A stretch of DNA of 64,000 bases from Leucocoprinus leucothites (lineage: Eukaryota; Basidiomycota; Agaricomycetes; Agaricales; Agaricaceae): the NCBI GenBank assembly GCA_013368445.1, contig JAACJO010000012.1, positions 1-64,000 of the forward strand, written 5' to 3'. Positions 42,335 to 55,087 of the stretch are shown one piece after another (the first letter of the stretch is position 1; each line of letters opens with the position of its first letter). The notes under the pieces were generated by a model. That model was not told the DNA's origin. It saw only the letters and a program-made list of their open reading frames with translations, and ran no database searches. Both the position numbers and the translations under genes were made by a program.

Positions 42335-42676
42335 AGGAACCAAGAAAGAGAGTAGAATGGGACAAGGTGAAGGTACGCGCCAAGTTGAGTTCAACGTGAC
42401 AGCCAAATACATGTACGCGCATCAGACGCGTGACACACTCGTGAAATCTCTCCACCCTCATCTCGCCCATTTTCCTCCCATAATTTCTCAGAAAACTATG
42501 TACTTTCGAATCTCTCTGTTTCCACTCATTCTCCACGCGGTTCATCCGCCCGTAAAGTCCTTAGGTTGTTCAGTTGGGCTCGAGCCTCGCCGGTTTGGCG
42601 TCACGTGTATCACCACGTGTTAGCATAGATATTGAAAGAACATGCGTCCCTGAGTGCGGCGAGGGACATAACTGCG
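42335..42676. promoter_or_regulatory. Divergent promoter of DBF4 and ATG5 with two CACGTG boxes
   Basis: 342 bp between start codons. Two palindromic E-boxes CACGTG at 42602-42607 and 42614-42619 lie about 60 bp before the ATG5 start, a possible bHLH factor site. Confidence 0.5.
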
Positions 42677-43932
42677 ATGGCAGGCTACGCAACAACCCGA
42701 CACCATCCCGCACAGGGTGGAGGAAAGGACAGAATAACCGACTACCACACCACACTCTTCCGCCGCCTTACCTGGGAGGGCACTGTTCCTCTCGAAGTCC
42801 GCGTGGATAGCAAGGAGCTCCCCGCAAACTCAAATCGCGGCCTCGAATGTTACTATGTTCAGGCCCCTCGCGTCAGCTATCTTCCCCTGCTGATGCCAGA
42901 GATACGTCGTTATCTTATGGATGTAGTGTTTGACGAAGCGGCTGCTAGCAATCTTAAAGAGGAAGACTGGTGGTTCGAAACGGAAGAAGGCACTCTTCTC
43001 AAATGGTTCAACCCTCCATCTCCCTTGTGCTCTTGTCCGCAGCCTAATAACACTTGATAGGCACTGGCCAATTGGTCTCATCTATGACAATCACACCATC
43101 TCTGTTTCTGTTCGTGCAGCCGCATCACATCGACCTGCCTCCCAGTCATTACCTCTGCGCATTATCCTTCATTTGGTTTCTCCTCCCACAGAAAAGCTCA
43201 TGCTAGCGCCTTCACCGGAGGCTTGCAAACAAGCTTTCATGGGACAGCTCAAAGAAGCTGACTTTATCCGTTGGGGGAATACCAAGCGCATCACCGGACT
43301 TCGCAAGGCTGAACAAGATGGCATATGGGAGAGTATCAAAGAACGTGCGCATCCATTCACGTTCATCGTATGTCGGATTTACCGGGTCTGATTTCCTTCT
43401 CAGATAATTTTGATGAATATTGGCGAATTGCATCCAAAGTGACTCCCTCGGCCACACCTGCTCCTTCTGTCGGCTCTCCGGGAAATACTTCAATGCACGT
43501 TCGACCACCCTCAATCGATGCAGGTGGTGTGCCTGAGAAAGACAGCGCATACACAGTACGATGCGTCCCAGTCAGGATATACCTCCCAGATGGGCCATTT
43601 ATCCAAGAACTTGTTCCTCCCCTTCTGGAAGATGGTAGGCATTGGGTTACTTGATCAGCCGTTTGTTGCCTTTATGCTGAATTTATGCTCCAGGTAGTCC
43701 ACATTCGTTATATCATTTCTTATCTACTCATCTGCCACTACTATTTCCTCCTCGTCCAAACCTCCCTGTGTCCTCTCGAGTCAATCCAACAGCCCAAACT
43801 TCCACAGACCTGGCTTACGCTCTGGTACAAGGAGTTGTTTCACCGCCAGAAGCCGAAATTGCCTGGCTAGGAGCCTGCCTCACCGGAGCAGATGGCTGGT
43901 TGAATATCTGCATTGGCTTAAACCGTACTTAA
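42677..43932 (+). CDS. ATG5: Autophagy protein 5, 360 aa
   Basis: Conjugated to Atg12 and needed for Atg8 lipidation on the phagophore. Exons 42677-43005, 43061-43344, 43404-43634, 43694-43932. Family marks: LFRRLTWEGTVPLEVRVD at the N-terminus, YYVQAPRVSYLPLLMPEIRR, WHWPIGLIYD, the helical domain PEACKQAFMGQLKEADFIRW with GNTKRITGLRKAEQDGIW, PVRIYLPDGPFIQE, and LPLLFPPRPNLP to DGWLNICIGL. The Lys of GNTKRITGLRK region matches the Atg12 acceptor zone. The second intron (43345-43403) was placed so that the frame runs KEHNFDEYW. Length is typical of fungi. Confidence 0.93.
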
Positions 43933-44155
43933 TCACTTTCTTACGTTCCACTATTGACTTCACTGTCCTTTGTCTTTCGTTAGGAATAATACCATCATGC
44001 GAGTAATCCATTGTCCAATAGATGAATTCCATGTTATCACTAGGTTCAAGTACAGAGATAGAACACACGAAGTACAAGAAAATAGTGTCCAGTCGGTCCA
44101 AAGTCATGTCGTGAATCCAATGTCCATTCCAAGTCCTTGATAGCTCTTGTCCGTC

Positions 44156-45724
44156 CTAGCCATAATTACTGGTACCTCGATAGCCTAAGCGATACGACTG
44201 AACCTCTTCACCCGTAAGGGTATATTTTGTATCCCACAATTCCATGCTATGTCGAGGGTCGACCGCCATTTCATAGTCCGAGTAGGTCTGCCTCGATTGA
44301 GAGCGTCGATGAGGAGGGAGTTCCTGATCAATGAGGTCATTCAACACGAGCTGCAGATTTTCTGCTCGTTGAAGCCTGAGCAAAGATCGGTTGAGGATCA
44401 ACGTGGTCATAGACCAGACCCAACTACGGTCGTTTAGCGCAGAATCAAGGAAGAAATACACTGAGAATAACTTACAACACTGCTATCACAACGAGTTCTG
44501 GTCGACGCGTCGACGCTAGGCTTATATTGATAGATCTTAATAGAGTCAGTGCCTATTTTCCAAGTGTCAAAATTCGCATGCATATAGCCAACGGAAGGTT
44601 TCAATTACCATGAAGAACGTCACTCCATCTCGGTGAAGAGCACTTCTAAGAGGCATGTTAGCCTCCCGTGGGACTGAGAGAGCATTCCACCACGTTGCGA
44701 CCAAGACTATGATTTCAAAAACCATCTATGGAAGAAAAAGCATGAACATTATGTAACACCAGGATAAACAAACTAATGCCCACCGGTGCGGCCCATACGA
44801 CGATGAGTTTTGGTGTGGTCTTAGTGAGAATGCACATCGAGAAGACAGGCGAAAACGAGACAGATTCTGTAACTCGCTCGATCAGCAACCGCCACGACGT
44901 CCGACAGCCAAGAACGAACCGCCCAGCTCTACCAGAGATGCAATCATAAGGCTTGAACTTGTCCCAGTGCTGATGATGAATCCAATGGTCAACATCCAGG
45001 CAATGGTCTACCATCCAGTCAAAGGTCGATCCTTCTAAAGCCCAATAAAACAAATACTCACGCGACTTTTATCCCACAAGTTTACAACCCACAGGAGGAC
45101 TAGGATATTCGCCATGCCCAGCGATAAGACAGACAGCATTGCGATTGCAGAAAACATATTTCGACATCTGTTTTTGACACTCGCCGTTCCGGTTCATCCG
45201 TTTTATTGGATCAATGTTACAACTCACGTCTGTTCCCGCGCTCTGACTCAGAATCACACCGTAAATAGTACAAAATTACTGACCTCGTTTAACAGAGGTG
45301 TCCCGGCGAAGTGATTCATCTCTGCGGGCTGGGGTCAGTATACGCGCTGCCATTGTACCGGGAAATCAAAACGAGCTCACCCCAGGCAATAGTAAGCAAC
45401 GACGCAGGTACAAGATACCTATTGAACAGAAAAATGTATTTGGCATAAGAGGAAGGCGCAGGCCAGATCAAGCTGATTTCTGGCAAAGTAATCCTTAAGT
45501 TGATACGCGGATTAACTTGGACAAAACCAAGAGGTATGGTGGTTACCGGAAGGAAGGGTGAGAATATGGTCGTAAATAAGGGCGACGAGACCGGCTCCTG
45601 TAGTGGTAGCGATATCAGCTTGGTGGCCTTTGAAGCCCAAACGTCCCCGGAAAAATGGAGAAATCATACCGCTCAGATAACGGGTGACATTGGTATAATG
45701 AAAGACGGACTCCAGGACGTTCAT
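44156..45724 (-). CDS. DUF6533-like seven-helix membrane protein with a candidate 2-nt micro-exon, 351 aa
   Basis: Exons: 45724-45547, 45479-45381, 45321-45284, 45229-45228, 45167-45062, 45007-44920, 44866-44784, 44725-44609, 44552-44476, 44423-44156. Introns are 52-67 nt, GT-AG; the sum is 352 codons including the stop. The product resembles the large agaricomycete family with a DUF6533 N-terminus (EISLIWPAPSSYAKYIFLFN ... RYLVPASLLTIAW), followed by helices SVLSLGMANILVLLWVV, TIGFIISTGTSSSLMIASLV, TTPKLIVVWAAPMVFEIIVL and ALTLLRSINISLAS, and a polar C-tail. Function unknown; possibly receptor-like. The 2-nt exon is needed to keep frame between two normal introns. An alternative is one 127-nt intron starting at CT/GTTAAA. 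Confidence 0.75.
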
Positions 45725-46093
45725 ACCAGACGAATGGATGGGTGTAACAGCAGCATCTGGGGGTGTGGATACACGAGAGAGTCCACATGGAGTCCTGCTT
45801 CCAATATATCGACATTTCCCAAGCAAACTATCCCAGATATGTCAAGAAGCATGACAACACTGAAACATTTTATCAGCAAGCGTGTGTGTTCAGAAGCCCC
45901 GAGCTGTTGATGATCGATGATCAATGGCATCAGAGAAGTGTCAGAAGGGTGATACGAATAACTTCTGAATGATCCTGGAAGCCTCTTTTGAAGTAAATGT
46001 GCTACCTCTGAGAAATTGGTTGCCAGCGTTTGGGGGAAAATGCAGCATAATTCTCACTTACTACTTCGATTTAAATACAATCACGAGAGCTAA

Positions 46094-47841
46094 CTACACA
46101 TCGAACCGAACAATTTGTTCACCTCCAGTTCTATCAATTTTGAGTAATCGCTTTGCAACGCAGTGATAAACTATGCGCGAGCTATTAGGCTGAGAAGGAT
46201 TCATAGTACCGTCGGTCCGAGTTGCTAGCAGCTCCTTGACATTGGTAAGAGGAAGTGAGTGATCTGCGGATGATGCCAAAAGGCCAATCAACAGAGTAGC
46301 GATTAGAACTTGTTGAAGTGTGGGAGCGCCACTGGTGGCGGTTTGAGCGAGGTCGTCCGTGGGAGTGACCTTTGACATATGTTGCAGATATTGACTAGCG
46401 GGAAGATCAGCAAGGCGTGACAAATGGCCGAAGGATACTTGCATCAAGTTGCGCGCCGAAGGTTTATCACTTAGATTATTGCCTTTTGTGGCCGCGGCAG
46501 CAATCACAAGGTCAGCCATTACAGCCCAGATTTTGCTCTGTAACCTGGTCAGAAAGTAAATTGGGAGGCTAGGATAAAAGCCATACCATGATTGACTCTA
46601 CTTTATGGGTGACAACGATCCCCGAAATATTCTCGTTAGTCGATTCTTCAGGAATGGGCGGAGGTAAGTTAGCCTCTGCAGCCGGCTCTGGAGTGTCATG
46701 CTCGCCCGAGTCTTGGGTTGGTGGAGGCGGAGAATCAACCGGATCTGGAGGTGGCCGTTCGGAAGGAGGATCTATATCAGGAAGGGTATCTGAAGTTTGA
46801 AACAGTCGCCGTTTGGGGTTTTCGAGGGGCGGATCGAGAGTCGTGCTTGTGAAAATGCTGGACATAGTCTTCGATATCACCGGGCTTGCTGAAAATGAAA
46901 TACTACTGATGTCGCCGAAATCAGCCTTTTCATCCATCAGGAGATTGTCGCCGGTGAACTTGAAAGTACGAGCAGACGTGGCGGGAGTATTCCAGAATTC
47001 ATCCTCTTCTGGATTCTGCTTCAGAGGGGCGATGGGTTTACGTGCTACTGTTTTGTTTTCCGCGAGATCAAGGTGAGATTTCTTCGCTTTCGAAAGTACA
47101 AGACGCTGGAGAAGATAGATAAGATGAAGATGACGTGGAGAAAGAAGGTAGATCAACAAACTTTGTTGGTAAGTTCAACTAGTCTGGCGCGTAAATCGCG
47201 GATGCGGCGCTCCTCTTCCTCTATTTGAGACTTGTAATCAGGTTCAGTCGAAGATCGGCTCTGGTCGACGAAAATAAATAGGAGAAGCCGATTGAAAGTC
47301 AATGGGGGCGGACCTGTTCAAGCTGGTAGAGGCTGTCATTGAGATCATCAATGCTTTGCCTGACGGCCGGGATTCTTTCTAGGATCGCTTGAACCTGAGC
47401 TTGGGCGCGAGGCATCGGGCGCACAAGTTTACTAAATTACGGCCATCAACGCCCATGCATGCGGATTTCGAAAGGGAGGGCATACTATCTGTCCATATAT
47501 TTCATTGCGGCTTCTGCGTAGAGCTCAGGATCGACGTCTCGTACTCGGGACGCGTCGTCATGGCGGGGGTGAGGTCTCCTCAGCGGAGTAGCCCCGTGGA
47601 AATTTACTCTCTCTATTTCAACAGGTTTTTCTTGGACGGCGGCGCGCTCAGGCTGGACAAGCGAGAAGAGGCCGAGCTCAGAAGGGTCGACATCGCGAAT
47701 GAGGTCGCCAAGATGGGCGTTGAGTATGGCATTGGTAAAAGGGCCTTGGTACGAGGATGAGGCTGATACATGCTGGGCAGCGGCAGAAATGTTTTTTGTA
47801 TGTTTTGTGAGTTGGTCAATGTGATCGGACAAGGAAGGCAT
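46094..47841 (-). CDS. SPC34: DASH/Dam1 complex subunit Spc34-like, 511 aa
   Basis: Kinetochore-microtubule coupling ring component. Exons 47841-47486, 47431-47314, 47260-47162, 47105-46587, 46537-46094; all junctions keep frame. The N-terminus (GPFTNAILNAHLGDLIRDVD, PSELGLFSLV) resembles the FTNALL-x-LIRD-x-ER-LFS block of fungal Spc34. A coiled coil follows (AQVQAILERIPAVRQSIDDL, QIEEEERRIRDLRARLVEL), then an acidic Pro-rich linker and a conserved C-terminal segment (SKIWAVMADLVIAAAATKGN ... IVYHCVAKRLLKIDRTGGEQ). The family call rests on the N-terminal block and coiled coil. The start codon lies 108 bp from the divergent DOCK gene. Confidence 0.6.
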
Positions 47842-47949
47842 TTTGTAGTGATTGTGGGATGATGGAGGCTCAAGCAGGGCCCTGGCGCTAATTTCCGCAA
47901 ACATATCTCCTTCCTCCTCCACCAGTTCCTCAAATCCTCTCCATACTCC
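47842..47949. promoter_or_regulatory. Shared divergent promoter, SPC34-like and DOCK genes
   Basis: 108 bp between opposite start codons; both leaders must be short or overlap. Confidence 0.45.
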
Positions 47950-50900
47950 ATGTGGGAACCCCTCCCACTCATTGTCTATGGCTATGCTATCCATCCCCTC
48001 ACTCCCTCCAAGCGTGAAGCTCGCAACTCCCGCAACAGACTCTCCACTGTCACAGAAGCATCTACCGACGACCATTCCGTCATTCTCAGAGACGTAGTCT
48101 CTCTTGAAGTCGGGGATGAGGTGTACGCGTTCGAGAAATATACCCCTTCTGCAAAAGATTCAATCGAGGGGCCTTGGTATCGAGGGTGTGTGCGACGCCG
48201 CTCGCTCGCTTACTCTTCTACTGAACTTCTTCCACAGTTATGTTGTCTGCACGACACGGCGCCCTCCCGTTGCTTGGTCTGAATCCTCCATTGCAAAACC
48301 AGCAAAACTTGAAGAGCCTCAACAAGTCTTCATTGGCATTTTCCCAGCTTCCCATATTTTCGTTCGTGACGAGCTCCCTGATGCTGAGGGTCGCTTACCC
48401 GCGCTTGCGCACTCTCTTACCGGCGGATCTAATTACGTCGACGCTACTGGCGAGCCCTGGAACAAAGACAGGGGAACCACCGTGATGGATACTGTGATGG
48501 AAGTGAATGAGGATGCTGTTGGTCATGTACAGGCAAGACAATTGCGAGTAACACCTCAACCCGAGTCCTCTACCTTTTCTTCTCGATCTGCCCTTCCAGT
48601 TTATCCTACTAGCATCCGTTCAGCCAGCGTGCGATCCATAAACAGCGTTCGATCCGCCTCCCCTGCCTTCTCCCAAAATGACCGACCACTGCCTCCTCGA
48701 CCATCACTCAAGTCTGGTGACGACACTGCTTCAGGCGTTGGACAGCCTATTATTGATGAAATCGCATCTGCACTACGCGAATGGCATACCCTCATGTTCC
48801 ATTATCTCGCCAGGCGCGACTACAAGCTGTTTCAAGTCGTCCGCGAACATATTGAAGCACTACATTCAGGCCGACGACAGTTACTCGCACAGACATTGAA
48901 TACCGAGGAAACTGACAACATGCTCCGAGAATGCGTAATCCGTCTCGTGAGTGGTAACCTCGTACAAGGCTTGGACGTCATCGTCCGTCATCCTACCTCC
49001 GGCGGCCTGGTCAACGTTGACATCGACAATGTGCCAGATTCAAGGAGTTGGACTAGTGCTGTGCGCATGTATGCGATGCAAACGTCTCTAGCATACCTCA
49101 ATGTGCAGGACGAGGTGGAGATCAAACCTTATCGTACTAGCACAGACCAGCTTCTGACAGCCGGAACCTTGTCCACACCAGCCAACTCCGCTTTTCCCGA
49201 ATTGCCTCATCTACACCAGCGAGTTCGTTCTCAGTCACAGGCCGCTCTCACTCGATCTTCCCTCAGGCACTCTGCTGCCAAGTTCTATCATGTCTTTCTC
49301 GACCTCCGTGCTTTTGTAGCATCGCCTTGTACCCCAGGAGAGACAGCAGAGCTCTTCTTCTCCCTCTACAAAAAGCAAGGAACTCAGTTTGTCACTGAAG
49401 ACTTTTGTGCAACTCTCAACCATAACGGCGTTCTCGCGAGAGAGCCGACTACAAAAATTCGAACACTCTTTACTGATCTCGCTTATCCAGACATACAAGA
49501 CCCCATTTATCTTGTTTGTCGCATAGTGAGGAATGGCTCATTTAAGATGGGCTCTGGAAGCGGCACTGGTGGTATCTCTGAGAGCGGAAAGCGAGGATCT
49601 GAGGGTGCTTACAGGACGGTCGAGGCGGCGTGGGATCCCAAATTCAGCCATGGAACGAACGGTACTCGAAGTCTTCCCAATGGTGATTCTAGTACCCTTG
49701 TTAGGCGTCCGTTTGGCTGTGCCGTTCTTGAACTCACTCAGTTGAGCAAAATGGCTGCGGATCAAAATGACTCTACCGGGCTGAAGGAACATATAATGCC
49801 GATCTATGTTCCAACAAATGAGGCCTCTTTCTCAATGATACACCAGAGCATCATTAACGGCATCTCCAGGGAGTATGATAAATCGCCTAGGTGTGTTTTC
49901 CGTCGTCGTTTGATCTTCCCTAAAAGTTAACTTTTGTCTCTGTAGGGCCGACAGCCTCGCTGTCTCCGTCAAGATATTTCGCGGCGATGCACAGGCAGTG
50001 GTCCGAGAAAACCCCTCACTTCTGCACGACATACCGCACACCCTCCGCTTGGGCTTCCCTGATGTCGTGTTCCCGGGTGATCGACGTAACGAGCTTTACA
50101 TCAAACTTTGGTGTGGCGATTTCGGGGCCTCGAATAGTAATTCGGGTAGGCTAAGTCTAGGTCGTCCTCCCAATGGAAATGTCCAGATATCCACCGAAGT
50201 CAGAGATCAAGCTGGACGTACAGTTGAGAACGTCATTTCACAAGGTAGTGGAGAACCCCTCATGTCCCAATTCCACTCCATGGTCTTTTACCGAACCTCT
50301 GAGCCCACTTTTGGTGAACTCATCAAAATTATGCTTCCACCTGGCGATCAAACGCCGAATTGGCACCTCTTTTTCACCTTCCGCAATCGTAGTGGGCGTG
50401 AAAAGAGTGGAAACAAGGTCAACGCAGACGCAGTTGACCGACCGTTCGCCTTTGCCTTCCAACCACTCTTCCCTAACGCTAGTGCCTTTGTTGAAGATGG
50501 TAGTCATACCCTAGTCATGTATCGAGCCGACAGGATCAGCCATCTAACCCCGGACATATACCTTACATCACCCTCCACTCTCAACGTCGGGATCAAAGCG
50601 GATCAACTCACGATTCCCCCAGAGATGCAGAAACTAGCACCTCCACTTCGAGATACCCTCACAATACGGAGTTCTTTATGCTCAACGAAGTTTACCCAGA
50701 ATCCTATCTTATTCAGACTTCTTCACTGGGAACACATTACCGATAAAGAAATGCTATCTACCCTCTTGACGCGCTTCACCTTTGTTGGGGAGGGTGAAAT
50801 TGTCAAGTTCTTGCGAGACATTTTCCAGGCTCTGTTTGGGATCCTAATATCTCAAAACAACCAATCTGGCGAGATGGACCTTTTAGTTTTCAACGCTCTA

Positions 50901-53900
50901 GTCACCGTGTTAGGCATTGTCCAGGATAGGCGATTCAGCAACTTCCAGCCCGTCTTGGATGTCTACATCGAGAAACACTTTGACTGCGCGGCCGCCGCAT
51001 CTCACATCATTCACTCAATGAACAGGCTTCTCATCAACCCAACTTCCGAAGAAACCGCGCCAAACCTTCGAGCAGCACTCAAAGTCTGGCATTACATCTT
51101 CAAGTTCGTCGCCCGCTCCCGAGAACTACAGAAAGCGAAGGAGATCACGATGGTAGGGGGCGGGGCAACAGCTGAGCACTTGGAATCCACCTTCAAGCGA
51201 GAACTCCGTGCCCACCTCTCCGAAGTGACGCGAATGATGTCGATATCGTCTCCGGCCATAGTTGGCACTCAAACCATTGCTCTGCAGCACTTCGACTCTA
51301 TCCTTCCCGAGCTACAAAAAATGTTCCCCATCGTGGAACTTGTTTCGATTGCCACAACCTTCGCGAATGCGGTCACTGCCAACAAAGGAAAGATTGTTAT
51401 CTGGAAGCTGATTATGTACTTGCATATGGTGAAGAGCTTCTTATTTGATAACGACCACTCTCGACCTCTCCTCGTCGAGGCTATTGTTATCTGGATCAAA
51501 CCGCACTTTGGTCGTTACGATGAGTATCTACATACGAGTGTTAATGATTCCGACACTGTCCGCGATACTGCTCGCCAAACGTGGCTGGAGAGTACACGCC
51601 TTTGTGTCACGATTCTTGCGGTTATGCTCGACAAACTTCAGCAGAATCTGGTCAGTCCGAACATCAGAGCGGACGGTCGAGCATATCATCAAGAGCAAGA
51701 GAATGTTGAAACTTTGCTACCTTTACTTCCACGGTTAGTATGTCATCATACCCCGTTAAATCCCCCACTCACTTCGCCTTTTAGACTGCTTGACTCCTAC
51801 AGGGAACTCCAAGCACCGGCCTCCCGCAAGATAATGGAACAAACTCGTTCACAACCAAACCACAGGTTTTCCTTACCAGTGACATTCCCAGAGTCATACC
51901 CGTTCTCTCTTTTATCCCCTTTACCTGAGATGCCGCGGTCTGCTGGTGTTACGACTGTTATTCCAAAAGATGCCGACAATATGTTTAATCCTGCGTTAGG
52001 AGAGACTGCAGTCGTTTTCCTCGTCCTAATACTGGCACTGCCTACCAAGGACATTCTCAACTTCCTGGAAAATAGCCTCGTGATTGAAGGACGCGATCGA
52101 TTCATCTCTCTATTGTCTCAGCTTTTCAAGGTCGCCACTTCGATCCTCGACAGTGAGGCTTTCCCAAAGACGTGGCTCAATATCAACATACTAGCACACA
52201 AAGTCTTGGTCAAGATGATGGAGCCTGTAGCAACAATGCTGGAGAAGGAGTTTATACCTCCCCAGGAGCACGAATCGGATTTTGACTCCACCTTGTGGAG
52301 GGAGTGCTTCTATATGCTCTTAAGGCTGCTTTCATCCGATCAACTTGTAATTGAGGAATTTAGCCCCCAGGTTCGTTCTGAGAAACTGTGTAATACTCTC
52401 TAACTCTGATCAACTTTTCTCTCAGAAACGACGAGCTGTATGGCGGCTTGCTGGAGATATCAGGGGTGATGGAGCTACAATCCTCCTGAATTTATGGCAA
52501 GCTCTGGGATCGTCGACATTGGTTGGGATAACGGAACCAATCCGTTACGGAGTAAGCCGAAGTAGTTTGACCTGCTGTTATAGACGCTTACTTTTTATAG
52601 GGCTACCAAGTGTACCTTCATCCACTTGTGGGACATGTAGTAAACTTGTGCCTGAGCCACCACGATCAACTTCGAAACAACGCCGTCCAGATGCTCTTCA
52701 GCATGATTGTCACGGAATATCAACAGTCCGAACATTTCGACGGCATCGAAAATGAGCTGGTAACGAGATTGGACTCCCTGTTTATGTCGGATAGCAAAGG
52801 CGATGATATATCACGGGCGTTTTTCATCAGTCAACTCCGCCTCCTGTTTACCACTGCCGATGTAGATGAACAGCTTCGCGATCGTGTTTCCAATTTCCTG
52901 GATTCCGTTGATCTCTTCTTGGAGCTATTATTAAGCGTACGAGATCTTCCCGAAGGCGAAGAGTTCCAGGACGATCGCGTCATGGCAACGGTAAAGATTT
53001 CATCATCCAAAATGGTCCACAGGTACTGATTGTTTTGACAGCTGAGATTAATGAACTTTATTCGCCGTATCGGAAGGGATGAGATATACATCAAATATGT
53101 CCATCAATTAGTCAATGTAAGCTTTTCTTCTCTATTAATCAAATTCATGATGCTTAATAGCACAATTCGCAGATGCACCTTCAGTCACAGAATTACGTTG
53201 AGGCGGCTCTCACCCTGAAGCTTCACTCAGATCTGCATGAGTGGGATCTCAATTCTTTCGTTGGACCGATGGAAGATCTAGCACTACCGCAACAATCTCA
53301 TTTCCATAGAAAGGAAACCCTCTGTCTATTGATCTTAAATTATCTCGGTAATCATGTCAATTCAAACATTGGCTCCTCTTGCTGACTTTGATTTCAGGTC
53401 AGGGCAAGGCTTGGGAGACGGCGATCGAGATTTGTAAAGAGTTGGCCTTCCAACACTCCGAGGTTACCTTTAACTAGTGCGTCTTTGCAAAGCCCAGCTT
53501 TCCCATCTTGTTAATCCACTTCACTAGCTCTCGTCTTTCCGAAATTCTACGACACCAAGCAACATTGCTGGAGCATATCGTAACTGAACAGCGTTATTAC
53601 CCCGACTACTATCGTGTCACATTTTATGGAAACTTCCCGGCGGCAATTCGAGACAAGCGTTTCATTGTATGCGAACTCTTTGCTGATTTTGTCGCTTTAC
53701 TAACGATTTGCAGTATCGAGGCTATGAATGGGAAAAGTTCGGCGCCTTCTGCGAACGGATGCTGAATAAGCATCCAGGCGCTCAGCTCTTGAAGACCCCC
53801 GGGGACCCACCGGTGGACATCCGGTTCGGCAACGATCAATACATTCAATGCACTGCCGTCACCCCCGAACCCAACCGCTCTTCACCGATTTTCACTAACC

Positions 53901-55087
53901 CTGATGTACCTTTGGCAGTCCGAACGTACTATGAGCACAGGTATATTCAGCCCGTACCTTTTCGTTTCTTGGCCTCATTTTTTTCCAGCGCGATTAATCT
54001 TTTTTCGTCTTCTCGCCAAGTCAAGAAAACAGCTCGAGATGGCACTGAAGAGATATGGCATGAGAAAACATACTTCACAACTGAAGAAACGTTCCCAACT
54101 GTTCTCCGTCGGTCAGAGGTCGTGGACGTTGAAATCGCCGAGATATCACCACTCGAGAATGCACTAAACGAAGTGCAGCTGAAGACAAGGGAGCTGGCCT
54201 CCTTGCACCAAAAATATCAGGCGCTGGCGAAGACCGCTCAACATGTGTCCACAAATGCACTTGCCATGTCACTCAATGGCGCTGTTGACGCACCTCTCAA
54301 CACCGGCATCTCATCATATCGCCAAACCTTCTTTAACCCCGAATACTTGGCTCGTAACCCTGAAAGAGCCGAACTTGTCGAGAAGCTGAGAATAGCCATC
54401 GATGAACAGGTGAGTAACAGACAAAGCTGTCCCGGCTTTCTGGCTCATAACACTCTCCTTCCCAAGGTACGCGTCATCGACAGCTGTCTCAAGCTTCACG
54501 GGCACCTTTGTCCTCCGGAATTTATTCCCTTCCACGAGACTCTCGAAAGATTCTTTAGACGCAACTTCAGAGATGAGATCAAGAGACTGGCTGTCGACGT
54601 CTCCGAATCTCTCTCACCATTGCGCTCACCTGTCCATCAATTCCCCTCACAAGGCGTGCTTATAGCAGACCCCAGCCGTTTCGTCATCCCTCCTATACAA
54701 ATCGGCGGTCCCATCATGACGCCTCCACCTCTCAGTCCTCAATCACCCACCAGCGCGAGCAATCCAACTCTTCCACTATCCAGCACCAAACAACAGACGC
54801 TGCTCCAGCGGCACTTGGCACATCTCGCCCGACACGGAATTACTGGCGTCGCCTCTGCACCAGGAGACATGGTCGGGAGTGATTCCATGTCTGTGGAATC
54901 TCCACGAAATTCTTTCATCAACGTTGGCAATGGCAACAGCACTATCCCAAATACGTCGACAGCACAGGTGTCTGGTGCATCGGTAGCGCCGTCGTATATG
55001 GGAAGCGTAGGCTCTTTCTCCCTCAAGGGCCGGCTTTCACGGTTCGGTAGTATCACTTTTGGCAAGCGAAGCGCATCAAACACATGA
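47950..55087 (+). CDS. DOCK-family guanine nucleotide exchange factor, 2171 aa
   Basis: Activator of Rac/Cdc42-type GTPases in polarity and actin control. Thirteen exons: 47950-48185, 48238-49890, 49946-51733, 51785-52370, 52426-52551, 52601-52990, 53042-53116, 53173-53347, 53398-53476, 53528-53666, 53714-53940, 53989-54409, 54467-55087. The N-terminal SH3-like region is at 1-120 (VSLEVGDEVYAFEKY, FIGIFPASHIF). The DHR-1/C2 domain is near 630-830 (VVFPGDRRNELYIKLWCGDF), followed by armadillo-like helices. DHR-2 is at about 1600-2010 (QSQNYVEAALTLKLHSDLHE, GKAWETAIEICKEL, YYRVTFYGNFP, KFGAFCERMLNKHPGAQLL). The tail is Pro/Ser-rich. Two introns (51734-51784, 54410-54466) are multiples of three without stops. 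Related to yeast Dck1 and animal DOCK1-5. Confidence 0.92.

Noticed and set aside
46094..47415. Separate gene starting at MPRAQAQVQA (47415)
   Set aside because: A 54-nt intron (47432-47485) joins it in frame to the upstream minus-strand exon, giving one 511-residue protein.
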